A stretch of DNA of 64,000 nt. Origin: Hepsetus odoe. Its lineage: Eukaryota; Chordata; Actinopteri; Characiformes; Hepsetidae. The position numbers were made by a program, and so were the translations under genes. The stretch is taken from positions 23,114,186 through 23,178,185 of the forward strand of contig CM029370.1 in the NCBI GenBank assembly GCA_017165825.1. The letters are read 5' to 3'. Shown here in pieces: positions 11,294 to 24,480 of the stretch; positions within the stretch are counted from its first letter, which is position 1, and the number at the start of each line of letters is the position of its first letter. The notes under the pieces were generated by a model. That model was not told where the DNA came from. It was given only the letters and a program-made list of their open reading frames with translations, and did no database searches.

Positions 11294-13424
11294 ATGGTAC
11301 CGCGAGGATGGGTCGTTTTCGTTGTTCTGGCCAAGTGTGGTGAGTAAAAAAAAAGAAAAAAAAAAAAAAAGAGTGCTTCGAAGTTGCCTTTGCGTTTCGC
11401 GTGAAACGACCTGATTGCATGTGACACGTGTGAAAGGTTTGGTGTCCTTCTGGTGTCAGCACCAAGGACAGCAGCAAGACTGAACTCTGATGTATCTTCA
11501 GCTTGAGCTGTTTCAAAGCAGTGCACTTCTCACATCAGCAGTCTGCTCTCACACATGACAGCATTCATTTCTGCCAAGTTGGACACACAGGAGGGAATAC
11601 GCTGACTTCATGTCCTACTTTAATCCAGATGAACTGATTCTCTGGTTGTGGACTGATTTAAATTATTTTCTACTTTTCTAGTGTTCTCAATTCCTGTGTC
11701 AACCACAAACATGGATAGTGAAGATGTCCAGGTAAGAACATGCACCCTTAACTATGCTGAAAAAACGCAAGCCGACTTACAAACTAAATATGTGACCAAT
11801 TTTTTCATCATCAGAGCTGATGTGAAAAGCCATTTATCCCTGGAACAATATCTTCTCTGAAGCTGCAAAAGACCATATTCACTTATAACGGAGGATGAAT
11901 GCGAATATATTGTCTTGCCATTAATTCTGGACCATTTCTCTTGGCTTACCTGGCATGAAATTATGACACAATATGAAGATTAGGTGGGAACTGCTTGTGT
12001 AAAAAATAAGCATTGCATGTTTGCTAGACTTTGTGCCATGATATGCTAGTGATGCACAGATTCAGCATGCAGTAATAGTAAGAAGAAGGCAGGGTATCAT
12101 CTGATTAATCCCAAATTATTTTAAGAAATCATCCTTCTAGAAAAATGAATGTGGCTGTATGATCCTTTGCACTCCAGAATTTGACTTGATTTATTTTTGT
12201 GGATCTTGCTTCTACATAAGTGCCTGAACAGAGTCAGCATACATGCACCGATCCCACTCTTTCAATACTGATTCCAATATCATAATCACTGGTATTGATC
12301 AGGTACCCTTCGTAACTGATAATAACTGATCATTAAAGGTTGTTCAATCATGTAACCTTGGGACTGTAACATGCTCTAGTTTTGACTGCACAATTGTAGT
12401 GCTGCATGTAAAATGATGGTCTCATGAACAATGAACAGTAGCCCACTCTTCACATTTGGATGAGATTCTGGAGAAAATCTGGCTCAGGACTGTGTGTCTT
12501 ATTCTGAATCTGTGTGGGCTAACACACTGTTTCTGAGTGTGACTCAACGACATGGCTTCAGTAAAGTGACAGCTGGTCTCAGAAGCAGTTTATTTTGTAT
12601 CTGTTCTCATGAGTTGCTGAAAAGAAAAAAGAATGTAGGACAGCGCACAAAAAAATGCATTTGAACAGTATTAATGTTTTCATAATGATGAAGACACGTT
12701 CTTCTGAAACTGAGGGTATTAAAAAGGTTGTTTGCCGGCACTTTGCAGCAGTAACTTACTGTTCTGTTCTTTACACTAGATGTTGTAAAATTGCTGTGAG
12801 AAATTGATTGTATTCAACCACAATCAGTGAAAAAAGTGAAAGTGAAAGTGACCATTCTTGTCATTGTGAGAGCACACAGCACAGCACACAGTGAACCACA
12901 ATGAAATTGGATCTCTGCATTTAACCCATGCACATAAACCGTGTACCATGCAGCAGGGGGCAGGTATGAAAGCGCCCGGGGAGCAGTGATGGAAACAGTA
13001 ACTTGCTCAAGGGTGCCTCAGGGCAATCTTGTGATCCTGTGGCCAACTACTAGGCCACCGCTGCCCCACACTGTGGGCGTTTGAGGGCAGAAAAAAAGAT
13101 TCCGTCGAGTATCTAAAAAGGCTCTTTTACTTATTCTTTGATAGAAACCCTTTTAGTTCCACATATAAGTATGTTTAGAACCCTACATAATGAAAACATC
13201 TTCTACCCTAATCTCAGAGTTAAGAATATTCAGCGTTACAAGTGTGATGATTCAAGCTTTTTCTCAAACATGAACAATGTACTGGTACAAGTACTATGAC
13301 AGCCTGACTTGAATGGTTTTTTTACACTTCAGTATTCAACAGACACTTAATATATAGTGCAACAGAGTGAAGAAAAGGTTGTATAAATAATATATCAAAA
13401 GTTCCAACATCAATGTAAAATGTA

Positions 13425-13456
<32 letters not shown>

Positions 13457-13577
13457 ATTACACTACGGTGAAAGAACACTACATGCATTTATGAATTCAA
13501 TAATTCAATACATTACATTCATTTCAGATAATTTCATAATGTTTCATATTGTCCTTCAACTTTTTCTGGTACATATG

Positions 13578-13652
<75 letters not shown>

Positions 13653-16304
13653 GGCTCATAATATATGCTATAAAAGCACCTCCAGTAAAACAAAAGACCT
13701 TTATGACATTAGTCTCTCTCCTATAATCCACCAGAGTTTTTACTCTGCACTTTAGCGCTTCTATTAAATTGCGAGCTGGACAGCCTTGCTACTGCCCAGT
13801 AAATCGATTGTGCCATTTCAGCAGTGTAGCTGTGTCATTAGAGCGAATGGCAGGCAGGCTGTAATGAGAGATATGTGTTTGTCATTGAGAGAACATGAAG
13901 GCTCTCGAAGACGGATATGAGGAGGACAGAATTGGAACGGACAATCACCAATGAAAGTGATTTGAAAGACAGTATGGCTTGTTCTATATAGTCTGAACAA
14001 TCACCCTGGGACATAACGTGAGTTTAGCTGTATAATACAGTAAGAGCCACAATCTATTCCTGTAATGAGGAAGAATACAGTCAAATGCAAAAAATATGGA
14101 AATGGTTGGGATATGGATTGTTGGCTTGCGATTTATCAGTCTTTTTGTGTATTCAACTGAATTTTATACTCACATCTATATAATTAAATTGATTTAAATG
14201 CAAATACTTCATGTACTTTGCACTGTTAGTGATATTACACATTATCTGCCGCTTGTCCCAAACGGGGTCGCGCTGGTGTCCAACCCAGCGCACACAGGGC
14301 GAGGACGGGGGACGCACCCTGGATAGGTTGCCAGCCCATCGCAGGGAGGAGCGGGACGGGAACGGCACCTTGCTCAAGGGTATCTCAGAGCAACCTATTG
14401 GGAAGGGGTTTGAACCCCTAATCCTCCGATCATGTGGCCGACACCCTAACCACTAGGCCACCACTGCCCGTTGATATTACACATGCTAAAGACAATTTTG
14501 CATATTTTAAGGAATAATGCAGAATATTTAGATTTTAGCAAGACAAACGCAGGCAGTTTGACTATTTCAAGAAATGATGCTTAAAACGATAAAACCTTAA
14601 CATAAAACAGATAAAAACATTCCCACAGGATTCAAAGACTAAAATACAAAAAATAACTAAATTAATTGTATAATATGTTTATCACTATTTCATAATATGT
14701 TTTTTTTTTTTTACTAGAATTGGTGTTATTTCAAGATGTGTGTAATGATATTACTAATGGTTTTTAATATTTTAAACTTTCTTTTGATGAGTTTGGACTC
14801 ATCTCTGTGCTGCTCTGACTTTTTTTTCTTAATGATTCTCAGTGTCATATGACATTTGGAGTCCACTGTGTCCTCTACTGCTGTGGGGGAGACAAGAAAC
14901 CAAAAGCTGCAGTAGAACGGTGGAAACAACTCCTGTGATACATTTATGTGCTTTTTGTGCATTAATGATACTTTTTATCTTTCCATAGGTGATAAAGTGC
15001 ATTGTGGAGGTGCTTGCGGATGTTCTCTCCAAACCACACTCCATCCCAGTGTCTCAGCAGTGCCTGCAAACTCTCAGGACTGGTAAATAAATGAAATACC
15101 TCTGCTGCAAATTCTTTGTGTGCGACATGTCCAAAAGTGAAACAAACATTGATGTTTCTTCTGAAACTGTTGGAACACCATTGTAAGAATTTGATTGCAT
15201 TCAGTTACAGGAGCCTTAATGAGCTTCGGTACTGATGTTGGACTATTAGTTCTGGATCACAAACGGTACTCCAACTCATCTTCAGTGAGTAGAACAGAGC
15301 TCTAACACTCCAGAGAACACTGCTTCATAGCTCAGTGCTGGAGGGGTTCCTAGCCCACCAGCCAAAGCTTAGCATTGTGCTTGGTGACCTTAGACTTATA
15401 TGCAGCAGCTCCAGAGAGTCCCATTCTATGGGTAATGCTTTTCTGTAGACATTATACAAGCTGTGTGTGCACAACTGAGCACTGGTGTCAGCATCTTTAA
15501 AATAGCTGATTTCACTTAGAAACAATTAGAAACAATGTCTGCATACTTTTGGACAGGTAATGTACATATGGTGTACTACTTAATGTTGAATCATTTTAAG
15601 GGTTTCAGTAGAGTTCTACATCGATAAAGAGGTTCTTGATGCAAGTTTTCTTATGGCATGTCTACATTAACCCTTCTTAACCTTTATTTTGAACGCAAGT
15701 GCAGATGATAGAAGCATATTTAATGAAGGCAATATACTCCTCAGAACAAAGCCTTGTATCTTTGCATTAACTTTCTATAAAAGCTAAGATTTTTTTCCCT
15801 TTCTTCTGTTTTGGAGATATGAGGCTTTGTTGTGGTCATTGATTGCACTTTTTCATATTCTTTTTCATTTCTGTGACCTTCCTAATGTAATCAATGATTG
15901 CTTATATTTCCACATGACCGCGCACTACTCTGAGTGTAAAATTAATGGCTTAAAGAAGTGAATGGCCTTACCACAAGAGCAATCACAATAGCATAATGCT
16001 GAATAGATCTGGCCAGCCCTGCTCGATTCAATTACAGAGCTAGGCCTGTCTTACCTTGACACTGAGTTAGAAAATCAATCACTGCATTAGCAGAATGTCT
16101 ACTGTTACAGAGACAGAGCTTACTGTGGAGAAATGAAACACCACGGAGAGGGAAGAAGGACGAGGCAGGGCCAAGAGAAAGTGAAGAGCTGTGATGGAAA
16201 GAAGAGTCTTTTTAGGAATGTGAGATGCCAAATTGGCACACTTTGTAGGTTAGCAAGAGCAAAAAAGCTTGCCTCTGCTTTAATTGAACAAAAATTCTCT
16301 CACA

Positions 16305-16336
<32 letters not shown>

Positions 16337-19300
16337 CCCCTCCCTCCTCTTTGTGATGGGGGTACAGTGATTAATTGCACAGCTCCAGGGCTGGCAGTAA
16401 ATTTCAGGGCAATTACCTTTAAGAAATCAAAGCAAAGTGCTGAAACCTGCAAAGAGCAGAATGGATGCGACAGTGTGAACTGATGTCCAAGAGCAGCGCA
16501 TGAACAATAGAAACACTGACTATATCACTCTAAAATCTGTATGTGTGTGTTCGCAGACGACAGGCTTGTAACTATACTGCGCCACCGCAACTTTCTCCAA
16601 GAACTGCAGGACATCGCTGTGGAAGGTAAAACGTTATTGCTGTCAGATCAAAATCAATCGTAGTTTCATCATTTAACAAACACCAGCTATCTTTCTGTAA
16701 TATCTTTTAATGCTCACCATGGTGCCATCACTTCTAGTCACAACAACTGCTGCTCCACAAGGACTAATTCTCACAGTCTTTTTTCAGTCATTTTTGAAAG
16801 TGTTTTATCACTAGCCTCCCCGAAAAAGCCTCTGTTTAATCAAATTTTTTTCAACGTAATTACTGTAATTCTCTTTGGAATCAGCCACAGGATTATTTTG
16901 AGTTCATTTTCTTTAAAGTGTTTCTTTTTCATGCTCTTGGGGAGTTTCTCTGCTATTGGTGCTTTTGGCAACAATCATTAGGGGTCTCCTCTGTGACAAT
17001 ATCTTTTTTTAAATAAATGTAATATAAATGCATTCAATCTAAAAATATGTTGTTCAAACAGTACATTGTCTTTGTTGTAGAATTAATTTAAGCCCTTTTT
17101 CCTTTCTCTCAGGAGCCAATGAGAGGACGGAGAAGCAAACGAAGGATGGTGCTGATTATGGAAGCAACCATCCTGAAAACTTAGAGGACACTGCAGGTGA
17201 AAATCTAAAAAGCATTTTATACTGGTTTATCATCTCTGGCCTTCCACTGAATCTAGTACTGCATTAAATAAACCTAATTCAAATATACATATACATAATT
17301 TGCATATGATTATAAGACATCATACTGTCTTGACATCATTTTTGACATATAACTGTCAATAATAATTTTTGACATATTGTTTTACTTTACACTGATAAGC
17401 TCTATCCAGTGATTAAGAACTAGGTTTAGTGCAGGAAATGTGTACTTTCTAATGTAATCTGAAGATTGGTTTTCTTTATTCAGTTTATTTATTGCAGATA
17501 TTGCATGGGTTACCATTTCCAATAGTGCTGTTTGTGATGCTATGTCAAGAAGCACCAACTATTCTCTTAAAAAGAGACACAGAAAGCAGCTCAGTCTGTA
17601 ACCTTGGTGTCCTTGTTCAAATGTCTTTTTCTGTTTTGTTTAGCTTCATCAAACCACACTTACATCAACACATACAAGCAACATTATGCTAAAGACTTGA
17701 TTCACAAGTCTTCCATACTCCTGTGTCTCTCCCAGCAGACGTCTCCTCTCCTCAAGGCTAAATGTAGCATAAACAGGGCTGTTGCTAGGCTTTTGGTCTT
17801 CAGCTTCACCATCACTCTGTTTCCAATGAACCACTTTGCAGAGAAAGGATGGAGCTTGACTTTGCAGTCTCACCATGAACTAAAAATATTTTGGGGAGGG
17901 TCAGATTTTTGCACGGATTGAGGTTTATCAAAAGCCAGAGGGTGTGTCACATAAGATTGTAGAAATGTTGATGTCCATAACAAATCTAAGAGTATCTTAC
18001 AGATTTGCGATGTTATACATTCTGAGTTTTTTTTTTTGTTTTTTTTTTTTATTGCTTAGCTTCGTTTATTCATTTTGTTCATTCCCACACTCCCTTCTAT
18101 GATTCCCTCTTCCTCTCACCATCTTTATTTATTTATTTTAAATGTAACTGTTATTTTGTAAGCCAACTAATATTTTGATTAGAAATAAATACATTTTAAA
18201 TGTATATATTCACATATTTAGGTCCCCTTGTCAAGAAACAATTTTCTTCATTCATGTCATTTATGTTAGTAATAAGAATCTGTGTGAATTAAACAATGGA
18301 AACATTTTTTCATGTTTTCATTATGAGTTATGAATTTTTTATTTTTTTCCTCTGAATTTATCATTTATACCAAGAGGCTTAATTCATCCATCCATTATCT
18401 GCCGCTTGTCCCAAACGGGGTCGCGCTGGTGTCCAACCCAGCGCACACAGGGCGAGGACGGGGGACGCACCCTGGACAGGTCGCCAGCCCATCACAGGGA
18501 GGAGCGGGACGGGGACGGCACCTTGCTCAAGGGTACCTCAGGGCAACCCACTGGGAAGGGGTTCGAACCCCCGATCCTCCGATCACGTGGCCGACACCCT
18601 ACCCACTAGGCCACCACTGCACCAAGAGGCTTAATTCGACCAAAAATTTATAATTTTATTTATACTTAAATATCACTTTAAGAATAATCATATTTTTATA
18701 AGAGAATTAAGTACTTTTTAACTAAACTTTTTAAATGAAGTAATTATTAATTACTATTACTATAACCTATAACGAGTTAACGAAGATTGTGGGTTCAAAC
18801 CCCTTACTGGTGGGTTGCCCTGAGACGGGCTGGTGACCTGTCCAGGGTGTGTCCCCATCCTTCGCCCTGTGTGAGCTGGGATGGACTCCAGCACCACCCC
18901 CAACCCCCCCAACCCCAACCCCCCGCGAACCTCATTAGGACAAGTGGCCCAAAAAATGACTGACTGACTGACTGACTGACATTAATAACAAATGATTTTA
19001 CAGAATACCAAATGCTCCCAAAAATAACAAAAACAAATAAATCCCTCTATAAAATAACATTTATCTTTCATTTCACATTTCAACATTGCGTTTTACTTTT
19101 GTAAATGGGAACCTTTTGCAATGACAATCGTGCAGTGAACTCATGTAGAGCTGACCTTTCCCTTACCTTTGTACCATTTCAGCAGATCGGTCAATGCTGG
19201 TTGCCATGGAGAGACCAGGAGAAAAAAAGAGAGCTGAAGAGGATCTCCATGATGAAGAGAGTGAAGAGAATGAGACACCAGAACATGAGCACGATGAAAC

Positions 19301-22300
19301 CTCCAGTCAGGAAAAGAGGAACAAGGAAGCGGAGGATTTAGACAACATGGATGAAGAGCAGGAACGCAAACAAGCTGAAAATGAGGATGAGGAGGAGAAA
19401 CGTTCTAGCTTAGAGGAGGAGGAAGGTAATGTAATTCAGCATAGACTTTTCCTAGTGGTAATTAAACTGAAATTTCTACATACTTCATGTCTCCATAATG
19501 ATAATTTAAAATCATCTTTTAAAAAAGAAAAGAATCTTCTATCAAAATGTGATGATTTTTCCTCATATCTAATTATATCATTTTCAGAATGCTTTTGGTC
19601 ACATGTAGATGGGGAACATATTAACCAATATCATATTTCACATGCTCCTCACCCTCATATACAATTTAATGAAAACTCTCAGCTAAAAAGTTGCTGATGG
19701 TGCTATGCTGTATACAGTTCTACAAATGGATTAACCACAACCTTACCGCCACCATGTCAGGATCATTGTTGTGCTGAAAGCAGCCAAATAATTTCTGAAC
19801 CTTGGTCATCCTATGATGGTTTTTCCACAAATGATTGATTGTAAACCTGCAAAATGAACTTTTATGCCAGGTGGTTGTGATCAAATGACCACGAAATGCA
19901 GATTCAAAGAAGGTGTGTCTAATAAACTGGTAACCACTTAGTGTAGAGATTGCAAAAGTACATTAAGATTGAAACCATTGACAGGAGTCTTCAGCAGCCC
20001 TCAGGGAGAAGCCTTGATTAAGCTTATAGTTGCAAGAAAGCTGACAGCAGTTCAAGTGTCTTTACCCTTTTACACCTTGGGGAATACATGAATAACATTG
20101 AGTGTGTTACACTGATTTATCTCCTTCACTATTAGATGAAGGTAAAATCAATAGCGACATAATCCCCATGCTCTAAAGGTCTGTGATTGGGTGTGTGTGC
20201 CTGAGAGAGATGGGGTCTGAGAAAGAGAGAGAAAAAACTCTGTATTTGTGAGATTGTATAAAGCAGAATCACAAGATACCATGCCTGAGGAAGGTAGGAG
20301 GATATCACATTTATGTGCTCATTGAAAAGAATGAGAAATAGTGATTTATTCTGCAGAAACAATAGGTGAACTGGAGCTTTTGCTGAGGTTTTGCTTTCAT
20401 TTTATTGCATACATCTAATAACTGATTATATAAAGGATTTATTTAATAAATTTAATAATGAAAGTGGCAATTTTAGCTCTTTGCTGGTAAGTACTCAGAA
20501 CAGGCATAGTTATAATTTCATGTAATACTTTTATGTGAGGTAGCTTTAAGGGACTTTAAGGGCTTTAATGTAAAAATGTGGACATCAAACCTCCATGATC
20601 TCTGTCCATTTATGCTTTTCCACAGTTACAAGGCTACTGAGATGCTAATCCAAAGAGAAGAGTATGTTACAATTCAGTATAAAATGGTTGACTCTTCAGC
20701 CTAATTTGGTCTAAAGAACTGGAAAGGGTGATTTTGATGGTGTGTCCATTGATGCAGGTAATTCTGTGAAGGGCTTGTGTCTAATTCATCTTTAGAGTGT
20801 GTTAAAGATCTACCAGCCAGCTGGCAGGAAGCAATCTCATTAAATGGAGTGCTGTCTCTGCTGATGCTGTTTAATAATACCAGGCCACTTTTTTAAAATA
20901 GACGTATGTGTAAAGAAAAGATAGAGGGGGAGAGATCGAAAAGAGAGTGAAAGATGGTGACATGGTAAAAACAAGAATTGAACTGAGATATGAATGCCTT
21001 TGTCCACTCGGCAGATGCAGCAGTGGGGGCAGGAGAGCATTATGAGGTGAAGAAGTCTGCAGAGGAGAGACAGAAAGAGTGGGAGAAGGAGGAGAAAAGG
21101 AGACAAAGTCCAAGGCTGAGGGAAGAGGAGAATGCCAAGGCTGGAGTGAAGCACTGGGGCAATGCCAGGCAGCTGGCCCACAGGAGAGCTGAGATGAGCG
21201 CTTATGACCAGCAAGATACACCACACCACTCGAAGGAAATGCCCGAGCAGGGGGAAGGAGCTGTATGGAAGAGCCCAGAGGAGCAGGAGCTCCAGATGAT
21301 GGCGAGAAGAGACCCAGAGGACAGGAGGGACGAGGAGGGAAGTGCCAGCAAGAAGACGGAGGTAACACATTCTACACTCCTGGGAGGGTTGCTAACGGTG
21401 GCACTGTGCTGATGTCAGCAGTCTCATATTCATCACTTGTTTTAATTAGTTGTTTATTAAGCAGCCCGGGCCTGAGCCCTGACATACATTATTTCATTCA
21501 AAAAGTTTGTAACTACCTATCTTTTCTTCTTAAATATTTATATTTAATTTGAAAACACTGTGCCCTTCATGTTCTGTGAACATTTCATAAAAAATGGACC
21601 AACATACATTTTTGAAACATCAGTGTTACATTTATAAATGTTAGAGAGACAAATGTACGTTACACAATCAGGTGTTAAAAGCTCATCATAAACAATCTTT
21701 TTAAAAAAATCTTTCAAACATTATAAAACATTATATTAAATACACTCATACCAAGTGGCATGTGCAGTGGGCCAACGGTATTTAGCTGGACAACATTTTT
21801 TGAAACCAGAAGACAATCTTTCAGATATAGGACATTCCCCCATCCTTGCACAATGTTTCTAGTTGAGAAATATTTGTCAAAAATTGCATTTGTGTGATTT
21901 GAATTGAATCACAGAGCAGATCATGCAGGCCACTTCCAAACACTGAAGGTTGATATTCATGTTTTAGAACACTGTCTTATTGTTTTATTTGTTTCTTCAC
22001 TGGCTGTGGGGCCTTGACTTCCAAAATGTGTTGATATTTAGTGGAATCCCTTCTTCCCTCTATCCCTTCAACTTTATCTCACCACCTCACATTCTTCACA
22101 GTGATGCATTTTCTTTGCTTATGTGATCAGTCTATGAGCCATTTTAATTTCCATTGGTTTGTCCTAAGATCTTGTCTACAGAAGTTCTTGCATTTGCAAA
22201 AAGAAAGTTTTTCAAAATCTCCTCTGGTCCTTCAGGTCCTTAGTCAGTTGCTTAGTGTCCATGGTCCTTTAATTTAAGCACAGCACCATTATAAGTTTGA

Positions 22301-22499
22301 AGAATCACATTATTTATTTAGCTCAAGAATTGTCTACGCCTAGAATTGTTTAAGTGGATTAAGCGCTAAAAGCTTGGAAAAAAAACTCACAATTAATCTT
22401 TCTCATCTCTTGTAGGATGCTGAATTTGAGGGGTTGGCCGCCATTGAGTCCGAGCTGGAGAATGTGGCTCAGAAACTACACGAGCTGCGCCGTGGCTGA
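11294..22499 (+). CDS. chga: Chromogranin A
   Basis: Eight coding exons: 11294-11339, 11682-11731, 14989-15082, 16557-16625, 17113-17196, 19183-19425, 21015-21361 and 22416-22499. All phases agree, giving 338 residues. Chromogranin A is an acidic secretory-granule protein that drives granule formation, binds calcium and amines, and is cut into peptides. Seen: a signal peptide (MVPRGWVVFVVLAKCVFS...); Cys36 and Cys57, 21 residues apart like the conserved disulfide loop; a Glu-rich middle encoded by exons 6 and 7; several dibasic cleavage sites (EKKR, EEKR, EKRR, HRR, ARR); and the family's C-terminal signature 'PEEQELQ...EEGSA', then 'AAIESELENVAQKLHELRRG'. The last exon's near-invariant end makes the call firm. 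CAGCAG at the exon 6 acceptor leaves one residue uncertain. Tail-to-tail with itpk1. Confidence 0.97.
12836..13066 (-). repeat. tRNA-derived SINE, family A (copy 3)
   Basis: Tail 'GTGAAAGTGACCATTCTTGT', CTCF-like core 'GCAGCAGGGGGCAGG' (12950-12964) and a head ending 'TAGGCCACCGCTGCCC'. In chga intron 2. Confidence 0.82.
13579..13650. repeat. (TG)n / (CA)n microsatellite
   Basis: About 70 bases of uninterrupted TG, ending in CGGGC. Valine/cysteine or Thr/His-rich frames on both strands are artefacts of the repeat. Confidence 0.95.
14241..14470 (-). repeat. tRNA-derived SINE, family B (copy 1)
   Basis: On the minus strand, from 'ATTATCTGCCGCTTGTCCC' (3' side) to 'AGGCCACCACTGCC' (tRNA-like head). 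'TGATATTACACA' occurs at both flanks (14230-14241 and 14472-14483), a probable target-site duplication of about 12 bases. In chga intron 2. Confidence 0.85.
15120..15560. repeat. Possible non-autonomous transposon with 'TGTCCAAAAG' ends
   Basis: 'ACATGTCCAAAAGTGAAAC' at about 15126 and 'ATACTTTTGGACAGGTAAT' at about 15543 are inverted ends of one motif. The interior resembles the repeat near 55000-55345. It lies in chga intron 3. Boundaries and superfamily are uncertain. Confidence 0.45.
16310..16337. repeat. (CT)n microsatellite
   Basis: A run of CT dinucleotides followed by a C/T-rich stretch, in chga intron 3. Confidence 0.9.
18386..18620 (-). repeat. tRNA-derived SINE, family B (copy 2) with perfect 17-base duplication
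   Basis: 'ACCAAGAGGCTTAATTC' occurs at 18369-18385 and again at 18621-18637, a perfect 17-base target-site duplication around a full-length element. The minus strand carries the head, 'GTTCGAACCCC' B box and tail. The perfect duplication points to a fairly recent insertion. In chga intron 5. Confidence 0.92.
18783..18980 (+). repeat. tRNA-derived SINE, family B (copy 3, 5'-truncated, plus strand)
   Basis: It starts inside the tRNA-like region ('GTGGGTTCAAACCCC') and ends in the family's (TGAC)n tail ('ACTGACTGACTGACTGAC'). It has a C-rich expansion in the middle. Inverted relative to the copy at 18386-18620 and 162 bases from it. Confidence 0.85.
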
Positions 22500-22509
22500 C
22501 CTGAACCTG

Positions 22510-22588
22510 ACCTTCCCTTCTTTCGCTTCCCTTCCCTTCCTTCCCTTCCCTTTCCTTCCTTATCTCGCACTCCCTTCTTTCTTCCATC
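22510..22588 (+). other. Polypyrimidine tract at the start of the chga 3' UTR
   Basis: About 79 bases almost wholly of C and T, built from CTTCC/CCTTC units, beginning 11 bases after the chga stop. In RNA it would be a CU-rich landing site of the kind PTB-type proteins bind. In DNA, long purine/pyrimidine strands can adopt non-B forms. Function is inference. Confidence 0.8.
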
Positions 22589-23019
22589 AGGAGGCAGGTG
22601 TACTCTGTCTAGATGAAGCTTTCTCTCTCTAGTTCAGACACAGCAGTGCAGATACTTCTCACTTTGGCTTTCATCCGTTTGCCCCTTATCCTCTATAAAC
22701 CTAATGCTGCACAGTGTCACCTCTGGTGTAAAAAAAAAAAAAAAAAAAATGTAAAGACTTCTTCCAGTGGCTTTCTAAGCAGCACAGCTCCCCTCCTTCA
22801 GCTTTACACCAGTATCTTGCTTGCTTATTGGGCACCATGCAACTCCTGCAAACACTAGAAATCTAATATTGCTAAAATTAAGATGAAATTTATACTCAGA
22901 AAGGTACATATTCTTTTTTTGAAGACCTGCACCTGATTGCTCTTCATGCAATAATGTTTTTATCAAATATGTGGACTTAACTGTAAAAAAATGCAATGTG
23001 GGGTTTATTTAACAAAACC

Positions 23020-23025
23020 AATAAA
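23020..23025 (+). terminator. chga: Poly(A) signal AATAAA for chga
   Basis: Canonical signal 521 bases after the chga stop codon. The opposing itpk1 signal (complement TTTATT at 23212-23217) is about 190 bases away, so the two 3' ends converge. Confidence 0.65.
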
Positions 23026-23211
23026 TATAAAAGAATTATCTGTAGTATGGAACTGTGCAAACAATCACTTATGTGCTATGTGTGAAGGGCTGGGTGTATG
23101 AATCTATGCAACTAGAGATTATTTGTATGACCTCAAAGTGAAAAACTGAAGGAGAACACAACCCAATACAGCAAGCTATAGCCATAACACTGGGGTAATT
23201 AAATTTTAGTA

Positions 23212-23217
23212 TTTATT
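23212..23217 (-). terminator. itpk1: Poly(A) signal for itpk1 (minus strand)
   Basis: TTTATT on the plus strand is AATAAA on the minus strand, 1.26 kb beyond the itpk1 stop codon at 24481. Chosen by position, just before the converging chga end. Earlier signals in the same UTR may also be used. Confidence 0.45.
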
Positions 23218-24480
23218 GTTTGAAATCCCTGTTTCATCATTTACAAAGAAAATGAAACGCTGATAGCGCATGTCTTTTCTTCCTGTCCTTGAAAATGTAC
23301 CAAAACAACATATACACAGATACATACAGTGTGTACAGTATGTACAATATAGCAACAGAGTTGAAAATAGGCACGGAGGAGTTCAACATACAAAATCACA
23401 AAACAATAATACAACACAGTGTAAAAATTGTCACTGAAAATGTATCATTGTGGTCCTATTTACACATTAAAAGCCCCAAAACGACTGAGATGGGCAGCGA
23501 GTTCTATTCCTTTCCACAGTGCTACAGCCATCGAACAGTGCATGGGATACATTCAAGGAATACATCACCTTTTCCCAACCTAATCAATATCTGCTGCATC
23601 TCTACTATGTGGTTCATTACCATTCCCTGTACTTTTACAAACTCAAAACATACTAGTAGTATCTGAAGCACCTGGCCACTGGTTTCTATCATAGGTGGAC
23701 AAATTTCTATCATAGATGGACTAAGTGGAGTCTTGTCTCTTATTAGTACAAGTAATTATTACTGACTGTATTCTATAAATATGGCGAATTGAGATTAGAT
23801 AAAAAATTGCTAGCGTATTCCTTTATGGTTATCATATGATTTAACCTCTTATTAAGCAGCCAACCATTGCTTTATTCACTATTTGTAATTCCGGAGTCCT
23901 TATATGAGGTATGTATAGAGCAAATGTTCTATATAGTACATTCAAAATACTCTCTGTATAGTGATGTGTCCTAGTTTGCACGACTGCATTGCACAAGTGA
24001 AGGAATTCTGGGAGTTGTAAGCATAAACAAAACTGCAAACCTCTTCCATTTAGCCAAAGAATTGTTTGGTACAGGAAAAGAAAGCAAGAAGTCTGTATGC
24101 TTCTTGTGCCTTTAAATTTGACCTGCCACCAAGATTGTATGGTTTTTGTAACTTAACAGTACATTTCAGGTTCCCTCACTTTCCTCTTAATTAGTGGCTT
24201 AAAAAATGTTTCCTATATGTCCTTAAGGCACCTTACCATTGAGGAAAAAACAAAAAACAGTGCAAGGTACATAAAAACAGACCAAACCAAATCATGTTTA
24301 TATATTAGATGCTAATTGATCCTTTTTAGCCTTTAGATAAAATCTTTGGTAATTATCTATGCACTACAGATCAAATACTGGCACAGAAAAGTATTCTTTG
24401 ACCACCACTTAGATTGGAGAAAGCTGTAATTGATTTGTTAGGGTCATTAAATAGGCTAATTTGCTGGATTGAGCGTAGGG

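Larger units (their letters stand above)
11732..14988 (+). other. chga intron 2, repeat-rich
   Basis: No gene inside. It carries a family A SINE (12836-13066), a TA run (about 13432-13456), a long TG/CA microsatellite (13579-13650) and a family B SINE (14241-14470). Confidence 0.8.

Noticed and set aside
18330..18653. Open frames of 67-107 codons over family B SINEs (also at 14211 and 44101)
   Set aside because: The frames follow the SINE consensus, so they recur with each copy. They are not genes.
19426..19697. Open frame continuing past chga exon 6
   Set aside because: It is intron read-through. A GTAATG donor at 19426 and the family pattern place the exon end at 19425.
20840..21370. Long minus-strand open frames (165-176 codons) across chga exon 7
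   Set aside because: They are the antisense of a Glu/Lys/Arg-rich coding exon; such codons read as Leu/Pro/Ser without stops. No domain and no splice context.
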